Part shown: positions 13,115 to 21,773 of the stretch, piece by piece
Layout of the letters: every line of letters begins with the position of its first letter
Position numbering within the stretch: the stretch's first letter is position 1
Source: Candidatus Tayloriibacteriota bacterium
Lineage (GTDB): Bacteria > Patescibacteriota > Minisyncoccia > Phycocordibacterales > UBA10002
Reading direction: 5' to 3'
DNA length: 39,703 nt
Assembly (NCBI GenBank): GCA_009694955.1
Contig: SIBZ01000004.1
Location: 1 to 39,703, forward strand
Notes under the pieces: model-generated
Told to the model about the DNA's origin: nothing
Database searches by the model: none
What the model saw: the letters and a program-made list of their open reading frames with translations, nothing else
Position numbers and translations under genes: made by a program

Positions 13115-16034
13115 GTCGGCACCATTCGCACTCCGGCTCATCGCAAAAGTCGGTCATCACACGACCGGACCAAACTGAATCAATGAGCGATTGAATTTCT
13201 GTTTTGAGTTTCTCGATATCCGCATCCGCAACCGGAAGAGAGACGATACCGCACTTCCCTTTCCTATCTGGCATCACGAATACAAGCGAAGGAACAATGT
13301 CTTTATTTTTGTATTTCGGATTGTGCTCCAAGAGGAATTTGTAGAAAATAAGCTGGCGCCAAGGGTTTCCGTCGGATGATTTGGTCTCTCCTTTAATCGC
13401 CGGAACCGTCATTGCTTCTTTGGTCTTGTAGTCGAACACGCGGACGGTGTCGCCGTCTTCAAGAACCGCGTCAAGTTTGCCGTGAACGGGCATAGTCACT
13501 TGGCCACCTTCGTACGTCCCAGAAAAGTGTCCCTCGCTCCAGCTTTCTGTAACCGCCTTCCCCGATGCGAAATGGCTTTGGAGTTCCTGAGCGATACTCG
13601 GCGCCTTTTCAAACAGTTCTGTCTTGACCGCTTCCTTTTCAAATACCGGAAGCAGTGAGCGCTCCAGGTATGCGGAAACTGAGTCCCGAAAGACCTTTTC
13701 AATAGTGCCTATACTCCGGTCGGTTTCTTCCCATATCCGTCTGAACGCTTCGTGTACCGCCGTTCCTTTCTCCGCGCTTGGCGTCGACGCTTGAGGAATC
13801 TTCAGGATACTTTGATAGAGAAACGCGCTCGGGCACGTTATGAAGTGGTTAAGCGCCGTAACGGAAAGTCCTGAATTGAGGAGCGTGGTTTTCGTGAGGT
13901 CAATAAGTTTTCGGTTGTGAGTAGAAATCCCTCCCGTCTCAGAAGATGTACTTCCTTTAAAAAAAGGAGAATGAAGACCTCCAACATCTGGAGGCAAAAC
14001 AGTCCTTTCCACACACTTCGGGTCAAGCTCATCAAGAAAACGGAGTGGCGTTTCTGTCTTTCCACCCGCAATTTCCTCCGGCACCAATACCACAGCGTGC
14101 TTCTTTGCGCGGGTGAGCGCGACATAAAACAAACGACGTGCGTCACGGATAGAATCTTCATCATCCTTTTCTTTATGCGGAAAGACGAAATACGTACCAC
14201 GTGTTCTGCCTATCCACGAACTCTCCGTTACAAACGGCAAAAAGACGTAATCAAACTCAAGTCCCTTGCTCCCATGCGCAGTCATTGCCCTGACCCGGAG
14301 TTCGGGAGAGCCGACACTTACCTTCACGCTCCGCTCCTCCGAAGAGGCTTTATAGGATAGGAGCTTCGCAAGAAGTTCTCGTGTATCGCGGATATCTCCT
14401 TCCCGTATCAGATATTCCGAGAGTTCGACAATACCGCGCCAGACTTCCATCGCGGACGGGTCTTTGACGGCGAGCGTAAGAAAGCCCGACGCTTCCGCCA
14501 AGAAGACTAGATACGCAAGCGCTCCTTCGTCGGTAAGTTTGTTCTGAAGATGCCTGAGTGCGGGGATTTTCTCCGCCACGCCTTGTTTCCCGCTCCGAAG
14601 CGCACGAATGCACTCTACACCGTTTTCAAACGGCACATCCCAGAGCCCCACCGCAATCGTCTTCGCAAGTGCCTCCGTATTGGTGGTATCCGACAGATAT
14701 TCAATCAGCGTAAAAAACAGATTACCGATGGGGTGATTAAAGATATTTATTTTCCGTTCGGAGGAAACGGGAATTTCTTTTGATTCCAAAAAACGGATAA
14801 TCCGTTCTAAATCGCGATTGGTCTTTGTAATAATCGCCATGGTGCTTTCGTTCTCTTTTTCAAGAATTGCCTGTATTTCTTTTCCTAAATACTCAAGCGT
14901 ATCGCACTCTTTCCCTGATATGAGCGCTAGCGGTTGTGGCTTTCCCCCGCCCCCTGAGGTAAGCCGGACCCGAAGATGTGTATGTTCACCTTCGCCGTAA
15001 TTGTTTTCAATCATACTGAAGGTGCTGTCGAGGAGGTGCTGATGCGAGCGGTAGTTCGTTTCAAGCGGAATACTCTTCATTCCTTTCCACGCGTTTTTGA
15101 ACCGAAGGAAGTTTTCCACGGACGCCCCCTGAAAACGGTAAATCGCCTGCTTTTCGTCGCCAACTACGAAGAGATTCGGCGAATCAAAAAAGTCGGCGAG
15201 CAAACGGATAAGCAGGTTTTGCGAATCGTTGGTATCCTGATGTTCATCGACGAGTATATAGAGAAACTTCTCCTGAAGCAGACGGAGAAGCAATGTGTCG
15301 TTCTGGAGCGCGGTGAGGAGTTCGATAATCAAGTCGTTAAAATCAATTTTCCGTTCGGCGCGTTTTCGCTTTTCATACACCTCATACACGTCGGCGAAAA
15401 GCACCGTGCGTTCGCATTTCTCTATCCGCTTCTCGGCCTCGGCTTTGAGTTTGCCTTTGGTTGGCCCGCGCGAGGAAAGAGCGTCGGGGTCGGCCTGTAT
15501 GCTCTTCTTCTCTTTCTTCGCCCCTTCACGCATCATTTCCGGCGTCAACGCTTCGCGCTTCGCGTCGCTTATGCCTCCGACTATTTTCTGTACGTAAAAA
15601 TCGGGATTACCGAATGGCCGGAGCTCCGCGAACCGTTCATCTTTCAGAATCTCACGGACGAGACTTTCTGCGTCTATGTCGGTCATCTGTATCGCCCTAT
15701 CCAGATGCGCGAAATGGTCTTTGAACTCAGCAATGATTGAGGAGGCGAAACCGTGAAAGGTGTGCAGACGCACTTCGTCAGCGCGCGAACCCATAAGGGC
15801 ACGTAGTTTCTGGCGCATCGCCTTCACTCCCGCTTCGGTAAAGGTAATCGCCAAAATCCCCGACGGTGGTGTGTCGGTCTTCCGGAGGATTTGCGCGATG
15901 CGAAGCGTAAGTACGGTCGTCTTCCCCGTCCCCGGCCCGGCGATGACCATGACGGGTCCGTCGATAGTATCGACAGCCTCCTTTTGCTTCGGATTGAGTC
16001 TGGCGTATTGTGCTTGAAATGCGCTGTCGGACAT
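13089..16034 (-). CDS. UvrD/Rep-family helicase fused to a RecB/AddB-type nuclease
   Basis: The 981-residue protein carries the SF1A helicase motifs: Walker A AGPGTGKTT (32-40), LAITFTEAG, the DEHQDTN box (Walker B), VGDEKQAIYRFQGA (motif III), ETNYRS (motif IV), MTAHGSKGLEFDYVFL (motif V) and FYVALTRAKKHAVVL (motif VI). A PD-(D/E)xK nuclease follows, with GKLDAVLED and VFDYKTKE near residues 850-872. One cysteine near 733 (ITCPSAFLY) plus three at the C-terminus (C-x4-C-x2-C, about 964-973) fit the AddB/Cas4-like iron-sulfur clasp. It probably processes DNA ends alone or with an AddB-like partner outside this window. An 85-nt palindromic element sits in frame at about residues 678-705. Confidence 0.9.
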   Translation of the reverse strand: MSDSAFQAQYARLNPKQKEAVDTIDGPVMVIAGPGTGKTTVLTLRIAQILRKTDTPPSGILAITFTEAGVKAMRQKLRALMGSRADEVRLHTFHGFASSIIAEFKDHFAHLDRAIQMTDIDAESLVREILKDERFAELRPFGNPDFYVQKIVGGISDAKREALTPEMMREGAKKEKKSIQADPDALSSRGPTKGKLKAEAEKRIEKCERTVLFADVYEVYEKRKRAERKIDFNDLIIELLTALQNDTLLLRLLQEKFLYILVDEHQDTNDSQNLLIRLLADFFDSPNLFVVGDEKQAIYRFQGASVENFLRFKNAWKGMKSIPLETNYRSHQHLLDSTFSMIENNYGEGEHTHLRVRLTSGGGGKPQPLALISGKECDTLEYLGKEIQAILEKENESTMAIITKTNRDLERIIRFLESKEIPVSSERKINIFNHPIGNLFFTLIEYLSDTTNTEALAKTIAVGLWDVPFENGVECIRALRSGKQGVAEKIPALRHLQNKLTDEGALAYLVFLAEASGFLTLAVKDPSAMEVWRGIVELSEYLIREGDIRDTRELLAKLLSYKASSEERSVKVSVGSPELRVRAMTAHGSKGLEFDYVFLPFVTESSWIGRTRGTYFVFPHKEKDDEDSIRDARRLFYVALTRAKKHAVVLVPEEIAGGKTETPLRFLDELDPKCVERTVLPPDVGGLHSPFFKGSTSSETGGISTHNRKLIDLTKTTLLNSGLSVTALNHFITCPSAFLYQSILKIPQASTPSAEKGTAVHEAFRRIWEETDRSIGTIEKVFRDSVSAYLERSLLPVFEKEAVKTELFEKAPSIAQELQSHFASGKAVTESWSEGHFSGTYEGGQVTMPVHGKLDAVLEDGDTVRVFDYKTKEAMTVPAIKGETKSSDGNPWRQLIFYKFLLEHNPKYKNKDIVPSLVFVMPDRKGKCGIVSLPVADADIEKLKTEIQSLIDSVWSGRVMTDFCDEPECEWCRLKKLVVGR
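13917..14002. repeat. Palindromic element inside the helicase-nuclease gene
   Basis: It contains the hairpins CCTCCA/TGGAGG (13976-13993) and TCCTTT/AAAGGA. The left half (AAATCCCTCC ... CCTTTA) matches the element before PRPP synthetase, read on the opposite strand. It is translated in frame as a Gly/Ser-rich linker between the helicase core and the nuclease. Confidence 0.7.
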
Positions 16035-16041
16035 ATGGGAG

Positions 16042-16050
16042 AGTATAACA
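16042..16050 (-). promoter_or_regulatory. Extended -10 of the helicase-nuclease gene, leaderless arrangement
   Basis: On the minus strand TGT-TATACT ends 7 nt before the ATG at 16034. The -35 position falls within an AGCTATAAGCT-type repeat and is poor. Confidence 0.6.
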
Positions 16051-16051
16051 A

Positions 16052-16085
16052 AAGAAGCTTATAGCTGTTAGCTGATAGCTCTTAG
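16052..16085. repeat. AGCTATAAGCT-type repeat upstream of the helicase-nuclease gene
   Basis: Units aagctta, tagctgt, tagctga, tagctct. Same family as the stretches inside the hydrolase and trmD. Confidence 0.65.
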
Positions 16086-16099
16086 GCAGACAGTAACTA

Positions 16100-16128
16100 T
16101 TGACATTGAATCGTAAAGGTGGTTAGAT
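16100..16128 (+). promoter_or_regulatory. Promoter of the 16174 gene
   Basis: A perfect TTGACA (16100-16105), a 17-nt spacer and TTAGAT (16123-16128) give a leader of about 40 nt. Confidence 0.6.
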
Positions 16129-16173
16129 GAGCCTCGAAACGTTCGAACATCAACAACTCAACCCCCGAAATCT

Positions 16174-16593
16174 ATGCCTACTGAAATGCTACTCTTCTCT
16201 GTCTGGTGCATCCTTGGAATTGTGTTTATGGTCGCCGGTGGTGTTTTCCTGTTTGGTCCCACCAAAAAACCGAAACTGGTGCTTTGGTTCATTTACACAT
16301 TCACAATCTTCTTAACGGCCTTATGTGCATGGTATCTGGGTCACGGACATCCGAGCTATGGAAGATTCGCCTCGGTTATGTTGACGCGGGGAGACCCATT
16401 GGCAATTGCCGGAATGTCGATGCAGACAGGCAAAGACGGAGAACCCGAAGCCTACTTCTTGTTCTTTGCCAGGGAAAATAAGCCCCCGCTCACTATAAAG
16501 CTACTCGCGGCGGATATCGTCAACCCGGATGGCCTCAAACTGGGAGGCGTCCTACCAATGCTGGTGGACGGAAAATGGAGATTCCGATTTTAG
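16174..16593 (+). CDS. Two-helix membrane protein of unknown function
   Basis: The 139-residue product has two hydrophobic helices at about residues 5-27 and 33-54 with a short basic loop (GPTKKPK). A soluble C-terminal part of about 80 residues follows, with beta-like strands (AYFLFFARE, LTIKLLAADI). No family recognised. It has its own TTGACA promoter and a GC-rich terminator at 16741-16772, so it is a single-gene unit. Confidence 0.65.
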   Translation: MPTEMLLFSVWCILGIVFMVAGGVFLFGPTKKPKLVLWFIYTFTIFLTALCAWYLGHGHPSYGRFASVMLTRGDPLAIAGMSMQTGKDGEPEAYFLFFARENKPPLTIKLLAADIVNPDGLKLGGVLPMLVDGKWRFRF

Positions 16594-16671
16594 CAAGTTG
16601 CTCTGTGAAGAAAAAAACTGCCGGAGACTCCAGCTTCTTCACGCAGGAGCGTAGCTCTGAACGAAGGAAGG

Positions 16672-16702
16672 CGGTAACACCCGTTTCGAAACGGCGTTAC
16701 CG
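16672..16702. repeat. Strong hairpin in the 3' region of the 16174 gene
   Basis: CGGTAAC and GTTACCG close a stem that continues as CCGTTT/AAACGG with small mismatches around CG. No T-tract follows, so it is not a terminator by itself. It may stabilise the mRNA end. Confidence 0.45.
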
Positions 16703-16740
16703 TCTACCACTCAGGCGAAGATTCAAAGGTTAGTCACATC

Positions 16741-16772
16741 CGCTCCGGCCCACAAAGCCGGAGCGAACTTTT
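16741..16772 (+). terminator. Terminator of the 16174 gene
   Basis: CGCTCCGGC (16741-16749) pairs perfectly with GCCGGAGCG (16757-16765), then AACTTTTT. It overlaps the very end of the PRPP synthetase gene on the other strand. Confidence 0.85.
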
Positions 16773-17635
16773 TATAGGAGTGCTTTTTCGATAAGCGGAG
16801 CAACATCGATAGTTGAAGCAGGCTCTGCAATGCTGTTCGAGAGGAACAGTTTTGAGTAATTTTTCTGCAAACGCGCGACACCCTCGGGCAGAAGTCCGTG
16901 AGTTACAACCGCAACCATCTCTTTCGGACCGTATTTTTTACACGCTTCCTCAAAGCGAATCATCGTCCCTCCCGTTTCCACAAGGTCATCAACGACGGCA
17001 ACGGCCTTCCCCCTAAGACTACCGAACAAGGCTTCGTCCTCGGCAAGGTGGACCGTATAGGAGTCAACACGGGTCTTCTGGACACCTTGTAGCCCTTTCG
17101 TGCGCTTAGTGTGCCCCATATCGGGTGCGACGAACACTGCATCGGGATATTCTTTGCGGACAGCCGAAAGAAGCGTTTCGTGAGCCGAAACGGATTGGAA
17201 TGGAAGCCCACTCAACCACGCTCCGTCGTGGAAATGCGGGTCGATGGCAAATATCTTTTTCACGCCGTAGTACGACACGAGTTTCCGGAGGATATCTTCG
17301 GCGGTTATGGTTTCCCCTGCTCCGTGGAGCTTATCCTGCATACTGTACGGAACATACGAAAAAAACACTTCAACGTCCCTCTTCCCTTCCCGCTTCAGAA
17401 TGGAAAGAATTATTTCAAGTTCCAAAAGTCCGTCATTCGGATTCGGCGCGCCGGAGTGAAGCACGACAAATCGCCCTTCCTTCGGAAGGTCGGGGAGCTT
17501 TACAAACACCTCCCCGTCCGGAAACGCATTTTTCCCATCTTTATTTTTCCCAAGCGGAACAAGCCGGAATTCCTTTCGGTTCTCGAAATAGACGCGAAAA
17601 TGCTGTGCCGACGTCGTGAGAATAAGATTAATCAT
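16772..17635 (-). CDS. prs: Ribose-phosphate pyrophosphokinase family protein (PRPP synthetase)
   Basis: PRPP synthetase transfers pyrophosphate from ATP to ribose 5-phosphate for nucleotide, His and Trp synthesis. Seen are FPDGEVFVKLPDL, VEVFFSYVPYSMQDK, IFAIDPHFHDG, VAPDMGHTKRTKGLQ and the PRPP-binding loop AVVDDLVETGGTM. The proper start is MINLILT at 17635; 32 more codons are open upstream, but they consist of a palindromic element and were rejected. From 17635 the length is 287 residues, shorter than the bacterial Prs (about 315) and closer to archaeal-type enzymes. A related phosphoribosyltransferase role cannot be excluded. Confidence 0.85.
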   Translation of the reverse strand: MINLILTTSAQHFRVYFENRKEFRLVPLGKNKDGKNAFPDGEVFVKLPDLPKEGRFVVLHSGAPNPNDGLLELEIILSILKREGKRDVEVFFSYVPYSMQDKLHGAGETITAEDILRKLVSYYGVKKIFAIDPHFHDGAWLSGLPFQSVSAHETLLSAVRKEYPDAVFVAPDMGHTKRTKGLQGVQKTRVDSYTVHLAEDEALFGSLRGKAVAVVDDLVETGGTMIRFEEACKKYGPKEMVAVVTHGLLPEGVARLQKNYSKLFLSNSIAEPASTIDVAPLIEKALL

Positions 17636-17651
17636 ATTTATCAGGCTCTTT

Positions 17652-17755
17652 CTGAATTCTCCCTTTCCTAAAGGGAGCACTCCGTCTTCGGAGGAGGGAT
17701 TTAAATCCTCCGTCCTCGAAAACTCGGACACCTCCTTTAGGAAAGGAGGAATAAG
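17652..17755. repeat. Triple palindromic element before PRPP synthetase
   Basis: Three hairpins follow each other: CTCCCTTTCCTAAAGGGAG (17657-17675), a CCTCC/GGAGG pair around ATTTAAAT in the middle, and CCTCCTTTAGGAAAGGAGG near 17730-17750. It resembles the element inside the helicase-nuclease gene. Confidence 0.75.
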
Positions 17756-17779
17756 ATACTGACACCTACTTCTCTTTCC

Positions 17780-17808
17780 TAAAAGCTAGAAGCTATAAGC
17801 TTCCCCTA
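17780..17808. repeat. AGCTATAAGCT-type repeat at the rpoD 3' end
   Basis: Units aaaagct, agaagct, ataagct end at the rpoD stop codon region. Confidence 0.6.
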
Positions 17809-19017
17809 ATATCCTTGGAGTTTTTTCGCTTTCTCGTGCTGGCGGATTTTCTCGTGCGCCTTGGCCTCAATCTGGCGGATGCGTTCACGGGTCACGCCGA
17901 ACTTCTGGCCGACTTCTTCGAGCGTGTGGGTAATGCCATCGAGAAGACCGTGACGGAGCTCCAAAATTTTTCGTTCTTTTTCGGACAGGTCGCCGAGGAT
18001 TTCTTTCACTTGGTCGCCGAGGATTCGGCGGGACGATTCCTGGTCGGGAGAAAGGATTTTGTCGTCGTGGAGAAAATCTCCGAGTGTCGACTTGCCGTCG
18101 TCTCCTTCGTCGCCCACAGGGGACTCGAGCGACACGGTGTCTTGGTCAATTTTTTCGATTTGGTATACCTTATCCGTTTCGATACCCATTTCAACACCGA
18201 TTTCTTCGGGAAGCGGGTCACGTCCGAGGTCCTGCGAGAGACGGCGTACTACCTGCTTGTACTTCGCAATCGTTTCCACCATATGCACCGGCACCCGAAT
18301 CGTGCGTGACTGGTCGGCGAGCGCGCGGGTAATCGCCTGGCGAATCCACCAGGTCGCGTAAGTTGAAAACTTATATCCTTTGGTCCAGTCGAACTTATCG
18401 ACCGCCTTGAAAAGACCCAGGTTCCCTTCCTGAATGAGGTCGAGAAGCGTGAGGTCGGGCGAGCGTCCGACGTATTTTTTGGCAATCGAGACGACGAGAC
18501 GCAAGTTCGCGCGGGCAAGCAGGTTTTTCGCTTCCGTGTCGCCTGCCTGAATGCGCTTCGCGAGTTCCTTTTCGTCCTTGGCGTTGATGAGCGGGTACTG
18601 TCCGATTTCCTTCAAATACATCTGAATCGAATCATAAGATGATTCGCTACTCTTCCCCAGATAGACATTTTTCTTGCCGTGTGGCTCTTCCACCTCCTTT
18701 TCGAGCATGCCTCCTCCCTCGAGCACATCGATGCCCGCAGTCTGGAATTTTGCGTACAGCTCATCGAGGAACATAATGTCCTCCTCGATGGTGGGAAACT
18801 CTTTCAGAATATCGTTGTAGGTGATAAACCCACGGTCCTTGCCTTTGGCGACAAGCCTGTCCGTCCGTATGTCGCGTTCTTTCCCACGGGAAAGTTTTAC
18901 CGGCTGTTCCTTCGGCGAGACTTTCTTTTTCGTCTGAGGCTTCTTTGAGACCTTTGGCGCAACCTTTTTCTTCTTTTTCTTGTCTTTCGCGCGAGGCTTT
19001 TTTGACTTTTTGGCCAT
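17806..19017 (-). CDS. rpoD: Primary sigma factor RpoD
   Basis: The 403-residue sigma-70 has a lysine-rich N-terminus (residues 2-45). Region 1.2 starts at [16 protein letters not shown] (about 129-144). Region 2 includes [33 protein letters not shown] and [18 protein letters not shown]. Region 3 includes [10 protein letters not shown] and [10 protein letters not shown]. Region 4 has [11 protein letters not shown] and [23 protein letters not shown]. These are the group 1 signatures. An acidic region 1.1 is not obvious. dnaG lies directly upstream on the same strand, as in the classic rpsU-dnaG-rpoD macromolecular synthesis operon, but rpoD has its own promoter. Confidence 0.97.
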   Translation of the reverse strand: MAKKSKKPRAKDKKKKKKVAPKVSKKPQTKKKVSPKEQPVKLSRGKERDIRTDRLVAKGKDRGFITYNDILKEFPTIEEDIMFLDELYAKFQTAGIDVLEGGGMLEKEVEEPHGKKNVYLGKSSESSYDSIQMYLKEIGQYPLINAKDEKELAKRIQAGDTEAKNLLARANLRLVVSIAKKYVGRSPDLTLLDLIQEGNLGLFKAVDKFDWTKGYKFSTYATWWIRQAITRALADQSRTIRVPVHMVETIAKYKQVVRRLSQDLGRDPLPEEIGVEMGIETDKVYQIEKIDQDTVSLESPVGDEGDDGKSTLGDFLHDDKILSPDQESSRRILGDQVKEILGDLSEKERKILELRHGLLDGITHTLEEVGQKFGVTRERIRQIEAKAHEKIRQHEKAKKLQGY

Positions 19018-19051
19018 AGGTTTTACGTTAGTGGTGGTGACACTCTACCAC

Positions 19052-19080
19052 GTTTTATATAAATCTCAACCCCCCGTCAA
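19052..19080 (-). promoter_or_regulatory. rpoD promoter
   Basis: On the minus strand TTGACG (19075-19080) is followed after 17 nt by TAAAAC (19052-19057), or after 15 nt by TATAAA. The leader is about 30 nt. Confidence 0.5.
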
Positions 19081-19126
19081 AGTTTGCGGACACCACTTGT
19101 CAGTGTGAGCATCGGATATCCTTTCC

Positions 19127-20860
19127 TTAATGCATCGGCTCCGAGAACCGTGCCGATTTAAGCCCCGCTAGTTTCTGCGTAAGGTCTTTGCATCGTTGCA
19201 ACAGCGCGAGCGCTTCTTCTCTCTTCCCTTCACGCTCTTTCTGCATCAGCGTATCCATCGTCTCGGAAAGTTCTACCGTTACCCGCTCCTCCTCAAGGTG
19301 GCGGATAAGTTCCGCTTCCTCCTGCGCGCTCGGCGCGCCATCCCCGTACAGCGTCTCGGCCTCAAGAAGAAGCACATCACGAAGCAGTCCGTAGTGTTCC
19401 TGTTTTTTTGAAAATAGTTCCGGTCCGTAAAGCTTCGTAAGCGTTCCTGAACCTCGTTCGCGAAGCGGTGCGTTCCCCCGCGCCTCGGCGAAGAACAGAA
19501 TACTGAACACTCGCCGTTCTATCGTCGTCGAACGGAGCGGAGCGAGTATCTTCTGTGGCAGAGCGGCCCCCCCTTCTTTCGCTGAAGGCGCGGGTAACTT
19601 TTTGAACGTCTCCCACAACGCTTCTTCACGGAGTCCACTTTTCTCGGCGATGGTTTTCAAAAAGTGCGATTGCTCCACACTTGACGGAAGTATCCGGAGG
19701 AGCGGAAGGAGTGTCTTCTCGATGGCGAGTGCACGCTCCCGTCCCGCTTTGGCGGACGCAAGCAGACTCTCAAGCAAGAAATCAATCACGTGTCTCGCCT
19801 CGGTAACCGCCTTATCCCACGCCTGCGGTTCCTTTTGTATAAGGTCTGCGGGATCTTTTCCTCCCGCAATGGCGATAACCTTCACGTTCATACCGAGGGA
19901 AAGCGCAATATGGATAGCACGCTCGCTCGCGCGGATGCCGGCGGGGTCCGAATCGAACGAGAGAAGCAGGTTTTCCGTAAGCCGTTTGATACGCGTAAGT
20001 TGCTCTATGGTAAGCGCGGTTCCCGAAGAAGCGACGGTATGCTCGTACCCCGCCTGATGCGCCATAAGAAGGTCCATCTGCCCCTCGACAAGAATGGCAG
20101 AATCCTTCTGCCTGATGATGAGCTTTGCCTTGTCGAAACCGTGGAGTGTTTGCGACTTGTTGAAGAGTATCGTCTCCGGACTGTTGATATATTTGCCGGT
20201 CTTTCCATCGTCAAACGCGGGGAGAATGCGGGCGGAAAATGCAATCACGCGTGAAGCACTGTCCCGAATTGGGAACATAATGCGTCCGCGAAACGCGTCA
20301 TAGAATTTATTCCTATCTTGCTCGGAGCGCTTGATGAGCCCTACCTTCCCCATTTCTTCAGGTGTAAAGCCTTCCTTGGTGAGATAGTCAAACAGCACTC
20401 TCCAGTCGTTTGGAGCGAAACCGATTCGCCAGTCCTGTATCGTCTTTGGCGAGAGTCCGCGCCCCTCTATATACCGTTTCGCTTCCGAAGTATTCCGAAG
20501 CGTTTCTTCATAGAACCGAGTCGCCTTTTCAAGACAGAGGTACAGCCGAGCGTACTCACTCCGCATCTTGGGGTCGATTTTCTGGAGGGTAACACCCGCG
20601 CGTGACGCGAGCACACGGAGTGCTCCGATGAAGTCGAGCCCTTCGAATTCCTGCACAAATGTGAAGATATCCCCTTTCGCGTTACATCCGAAGCAGTAGT
20701 AGGAATTTCGCGCGGGCGAGACGAAAAACGACGGCGTTTTTTCGTTGTGGAACGGACACTTCCCCTTCAGCGAACTTCCGGCTTTGGTGAGCTGGATATA
20801 GGAGCCGACCACGTCGGCAATACCAAGTCGTTCTTTAATTTGTTCTACCGGTGTGGACAT
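19127..20860 (-). CDS. dnaG: DNA primase
   Basis: DnaG makes RNA primers at the replication fork. The CHC2 zinc finger is C35-x2-H38-x17-C56-x2-C59 (CPFHNEKTPSFF ... YYCFGC). The RNA polymerase core includes YIEGRGLSPKTIQDWRIGFAP and FRGRIMFPIRD. The TOPRIM part has AILVEGQMDLLMAHQAG and LLSFDSDPAG (metal-binding Asp pair). The C-terminal helicase-binding region (about residues 430-577) is divergent, rich in Glu/Leu helices. The 577-residue length is near normal. It precedes rpoD with a 109-nt gap. There is no Shine-Dalgarno at the start. Confidence 0.96.
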   Translation of the reverse strand: MSTPVEQIKERLGIADVVGSYIQLTKAGSSLKGKCPFHNEKTPSFFVSPARNSYYCFGCNAKGDIFTFVQEFEGLDFIGALRVLASRAGVTLQKIDPKMRSEYARLYLCLEKATRFYEETLRNTSEAKRYIEGRGLSPKTIQDWRIGFAPNDWRVLFDYLTKEGFTPEEMGKVGLIKRSEQDRNKFYDAFRGRIMFPIRDSASRVIAFSARILPAFDDGKTGKYINSPETILFNKSQTLHGFDKAKLIIRQKDSAILVEGQMDLLMAHQAGYEHTVASSGTALTIEQLTRIKRLTENLLLSFDSDPAGIRASERAIHIALSLGMNVKVIAIAGGKDPADLIQKEPQAWDKAVTEARHVIDFLLESLLASAKAGRERALAIEKTLLPLLRILPSSVEQSHFLKTIAEKSGLREEALWETFKKLPAPSAKEGGAALPQKILAPLRSTTIERRVFSILFFAEARGNAPLRERGSGTLTKLYGPELFSKKQEHYGLLRDVLLLEAETLYGDGAPSAQEEAELIRHLEEERVTVELSETMDTLMQKEREGKREEALALLQRCKDLTQKLAGLKSARFSEPMH

Positions 20861-20940
20861 AAAGCTTGCACGTTATCGCAAAAGAGTGTACTCTATAAGA
20901 ACAGTTGGCTTCGGCCTCACCCCCGCAAGGGGGAGAATGT

Positions 20941-20975
20941 GGGAAATCCGTCAGAGTAATCCTTTGACGGATTTC
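20941..20975. terminator. Hairpin overlapping the end of the NYN gene
   Basis: GGAAATCCGTCA pairs with TGACGGATTTCC. The stem contains the last codons and stop of the NYN gene, with a weak tail on either strand. Confidence 0.5.
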
Positions 20976-21565
20976 CTTATATCTTCAGATAACGTTTTCG
21001 GGAAATACGGTATCACGTCCTCATCTCGTAAAAGAATAGTATTGTTGGAAGCTTTCGTTAAGCCAAATGATTGCCCTTTTGAAACTCCGACGTAGACAAC
21101 TCGTTTATTGAAAGACCGAACCTCTTCTACGGCCGGCACGAGATCTGTATCAGAACTCAAAAGATATCCTATATCATACTTGTTCTCGCGGGCAAGCCGT
21201 ATCATTTCCACTGCGATTCTTACATCAACACCTTTTTCGTGGAAACTTTTATCCGGGTGTTGAATGAGATTACCCAAAATAACAGCTATGTGTTGCTGTT
21301 GTAATTTCGCAATAAGTTTCTGCTGGCTTGCGTAAAGTTTCTCAGACTTTTCTTTGTTTGGTCCACTTTGTCTCCGTATTGCTCCGACATAATATCGTAT
21401 CTCGGCAAGAGTGTTTGATTTGATAAGATTTCTAGCAAAACTCGCGTAGTCAAAATCCAGTAACTTTAAGATTTCTTTTTTTTCAGCTGTAATATCCTTC
21501 AATTTATAATAAAAATTATTGCCGTCAATGAATAGTATTACCCGATTTTGAGGCTTGTTTTCCAT
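20951..21565 (-). CDS. NYN-domain (PIN-like) putative RNase
   Basis: The 204-residue protein opens with RVILFIDGNNFYYKL (Asp in the first NYN motif, about residue 14). It carries EKGVDVRIAVEMIRLAREN and YLLSSDTDLVPAVEEVRSFNKRVVYVGVSKG, with the conserved Asp/Ser-Asp-Asp residues of LabA/DUF88-type NYN proteins. These are PIN-fold proteins, often metal-dependent RNases. It differs from its neighbours in being AT-rich (one sampled 60-nt stretch is about 37 percent GC). It has a good promoter and a structured leader (21576-21607). The next gene on this strand, the transglutaminase-like one, is likewise AT-rich. Confidence 0.85.
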   Translation of the reverse strand: MENKPQNRVILFIDGNNFYYKLKDITAEKKEILKLLDFDYASFARNLIKSNTLAEIRYYVGAIRRQSGPNKEKSEKLYASQQKLIAKLQQQHIAVILGNLIQHPDKSFHEKGVDVRIAVEMIRLARENKYDIGYLLSSDTDLVPAVEEVRSFNKRVVYVGVSKGQSFGLTKASNNTILLRDEDVIPYFPKTLSEDIRKSVKGLL

Positions 21566-21575
21566 ATAAAACTAA

Positions 21576-21607
21576 ACTGCCGTCCTGGTTTGCACCAAGA
21601 AGGCAGT
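21576..21607 (-). promoter_or_regulatory. Structured leader hairpin of the NYN gene
   Basis: ACTGCC (21576-21581) pairs with GGCAGT (21602-21607), with an inner CTGGTT/ACCAAG-type stem. It lies between the promoter and the ATG and has no T-tract. Confidence 0.5.
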
Positions 21608-21622
21608 GGGATTAGTGCCTAT

Positions 21623-21652
21623 ACTATATCAGGCAACATACCCAAAAGTCAA
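21623..21652 (-). promoter_or_regulatory. Promoter of the NYN gene
   Basis: On the minus strand TTGACT (21647-21652), an 18-nt spacer and TATAGT (21623-21628). Confidence 0.6.
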
Positions 21653-21752
21653 CTTGGCTGTTGATAAATAATTATAGTTAAATTTTATCATACATCAGAT
21701 AAAAATACCCTTATCACGAAAGAAAATTAGACACATTTTTTCTATGCTTGTG

Positions 21753-21767
21753 AGGGGCCTGGCCCCT
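21753..21767. repeat. Short perfect hairpin after the transglutaminase-like gene
   Basis: AGGGGCC and GGCCCCT pair around a single T. It lies 6 nt beyond the stop of the minus-strand gene; no T-run follows on that strand, so it is a weak terminator candidate. Confidence 0.4.
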
Positions 21768-21773
21768 ATTCCC

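Noticed and set aside
14976-15740. Open frame of 254 codons on the plus strand
   Set aside because: It is antisense to the helicase motifs of the minus-strand helicase-nuclease.
17636-17731. 32-residue N-terminal extension of PRPP synthetase
   Set aside because: It is encoded by palindromic repeats; the family N-terminus starts at 17635.
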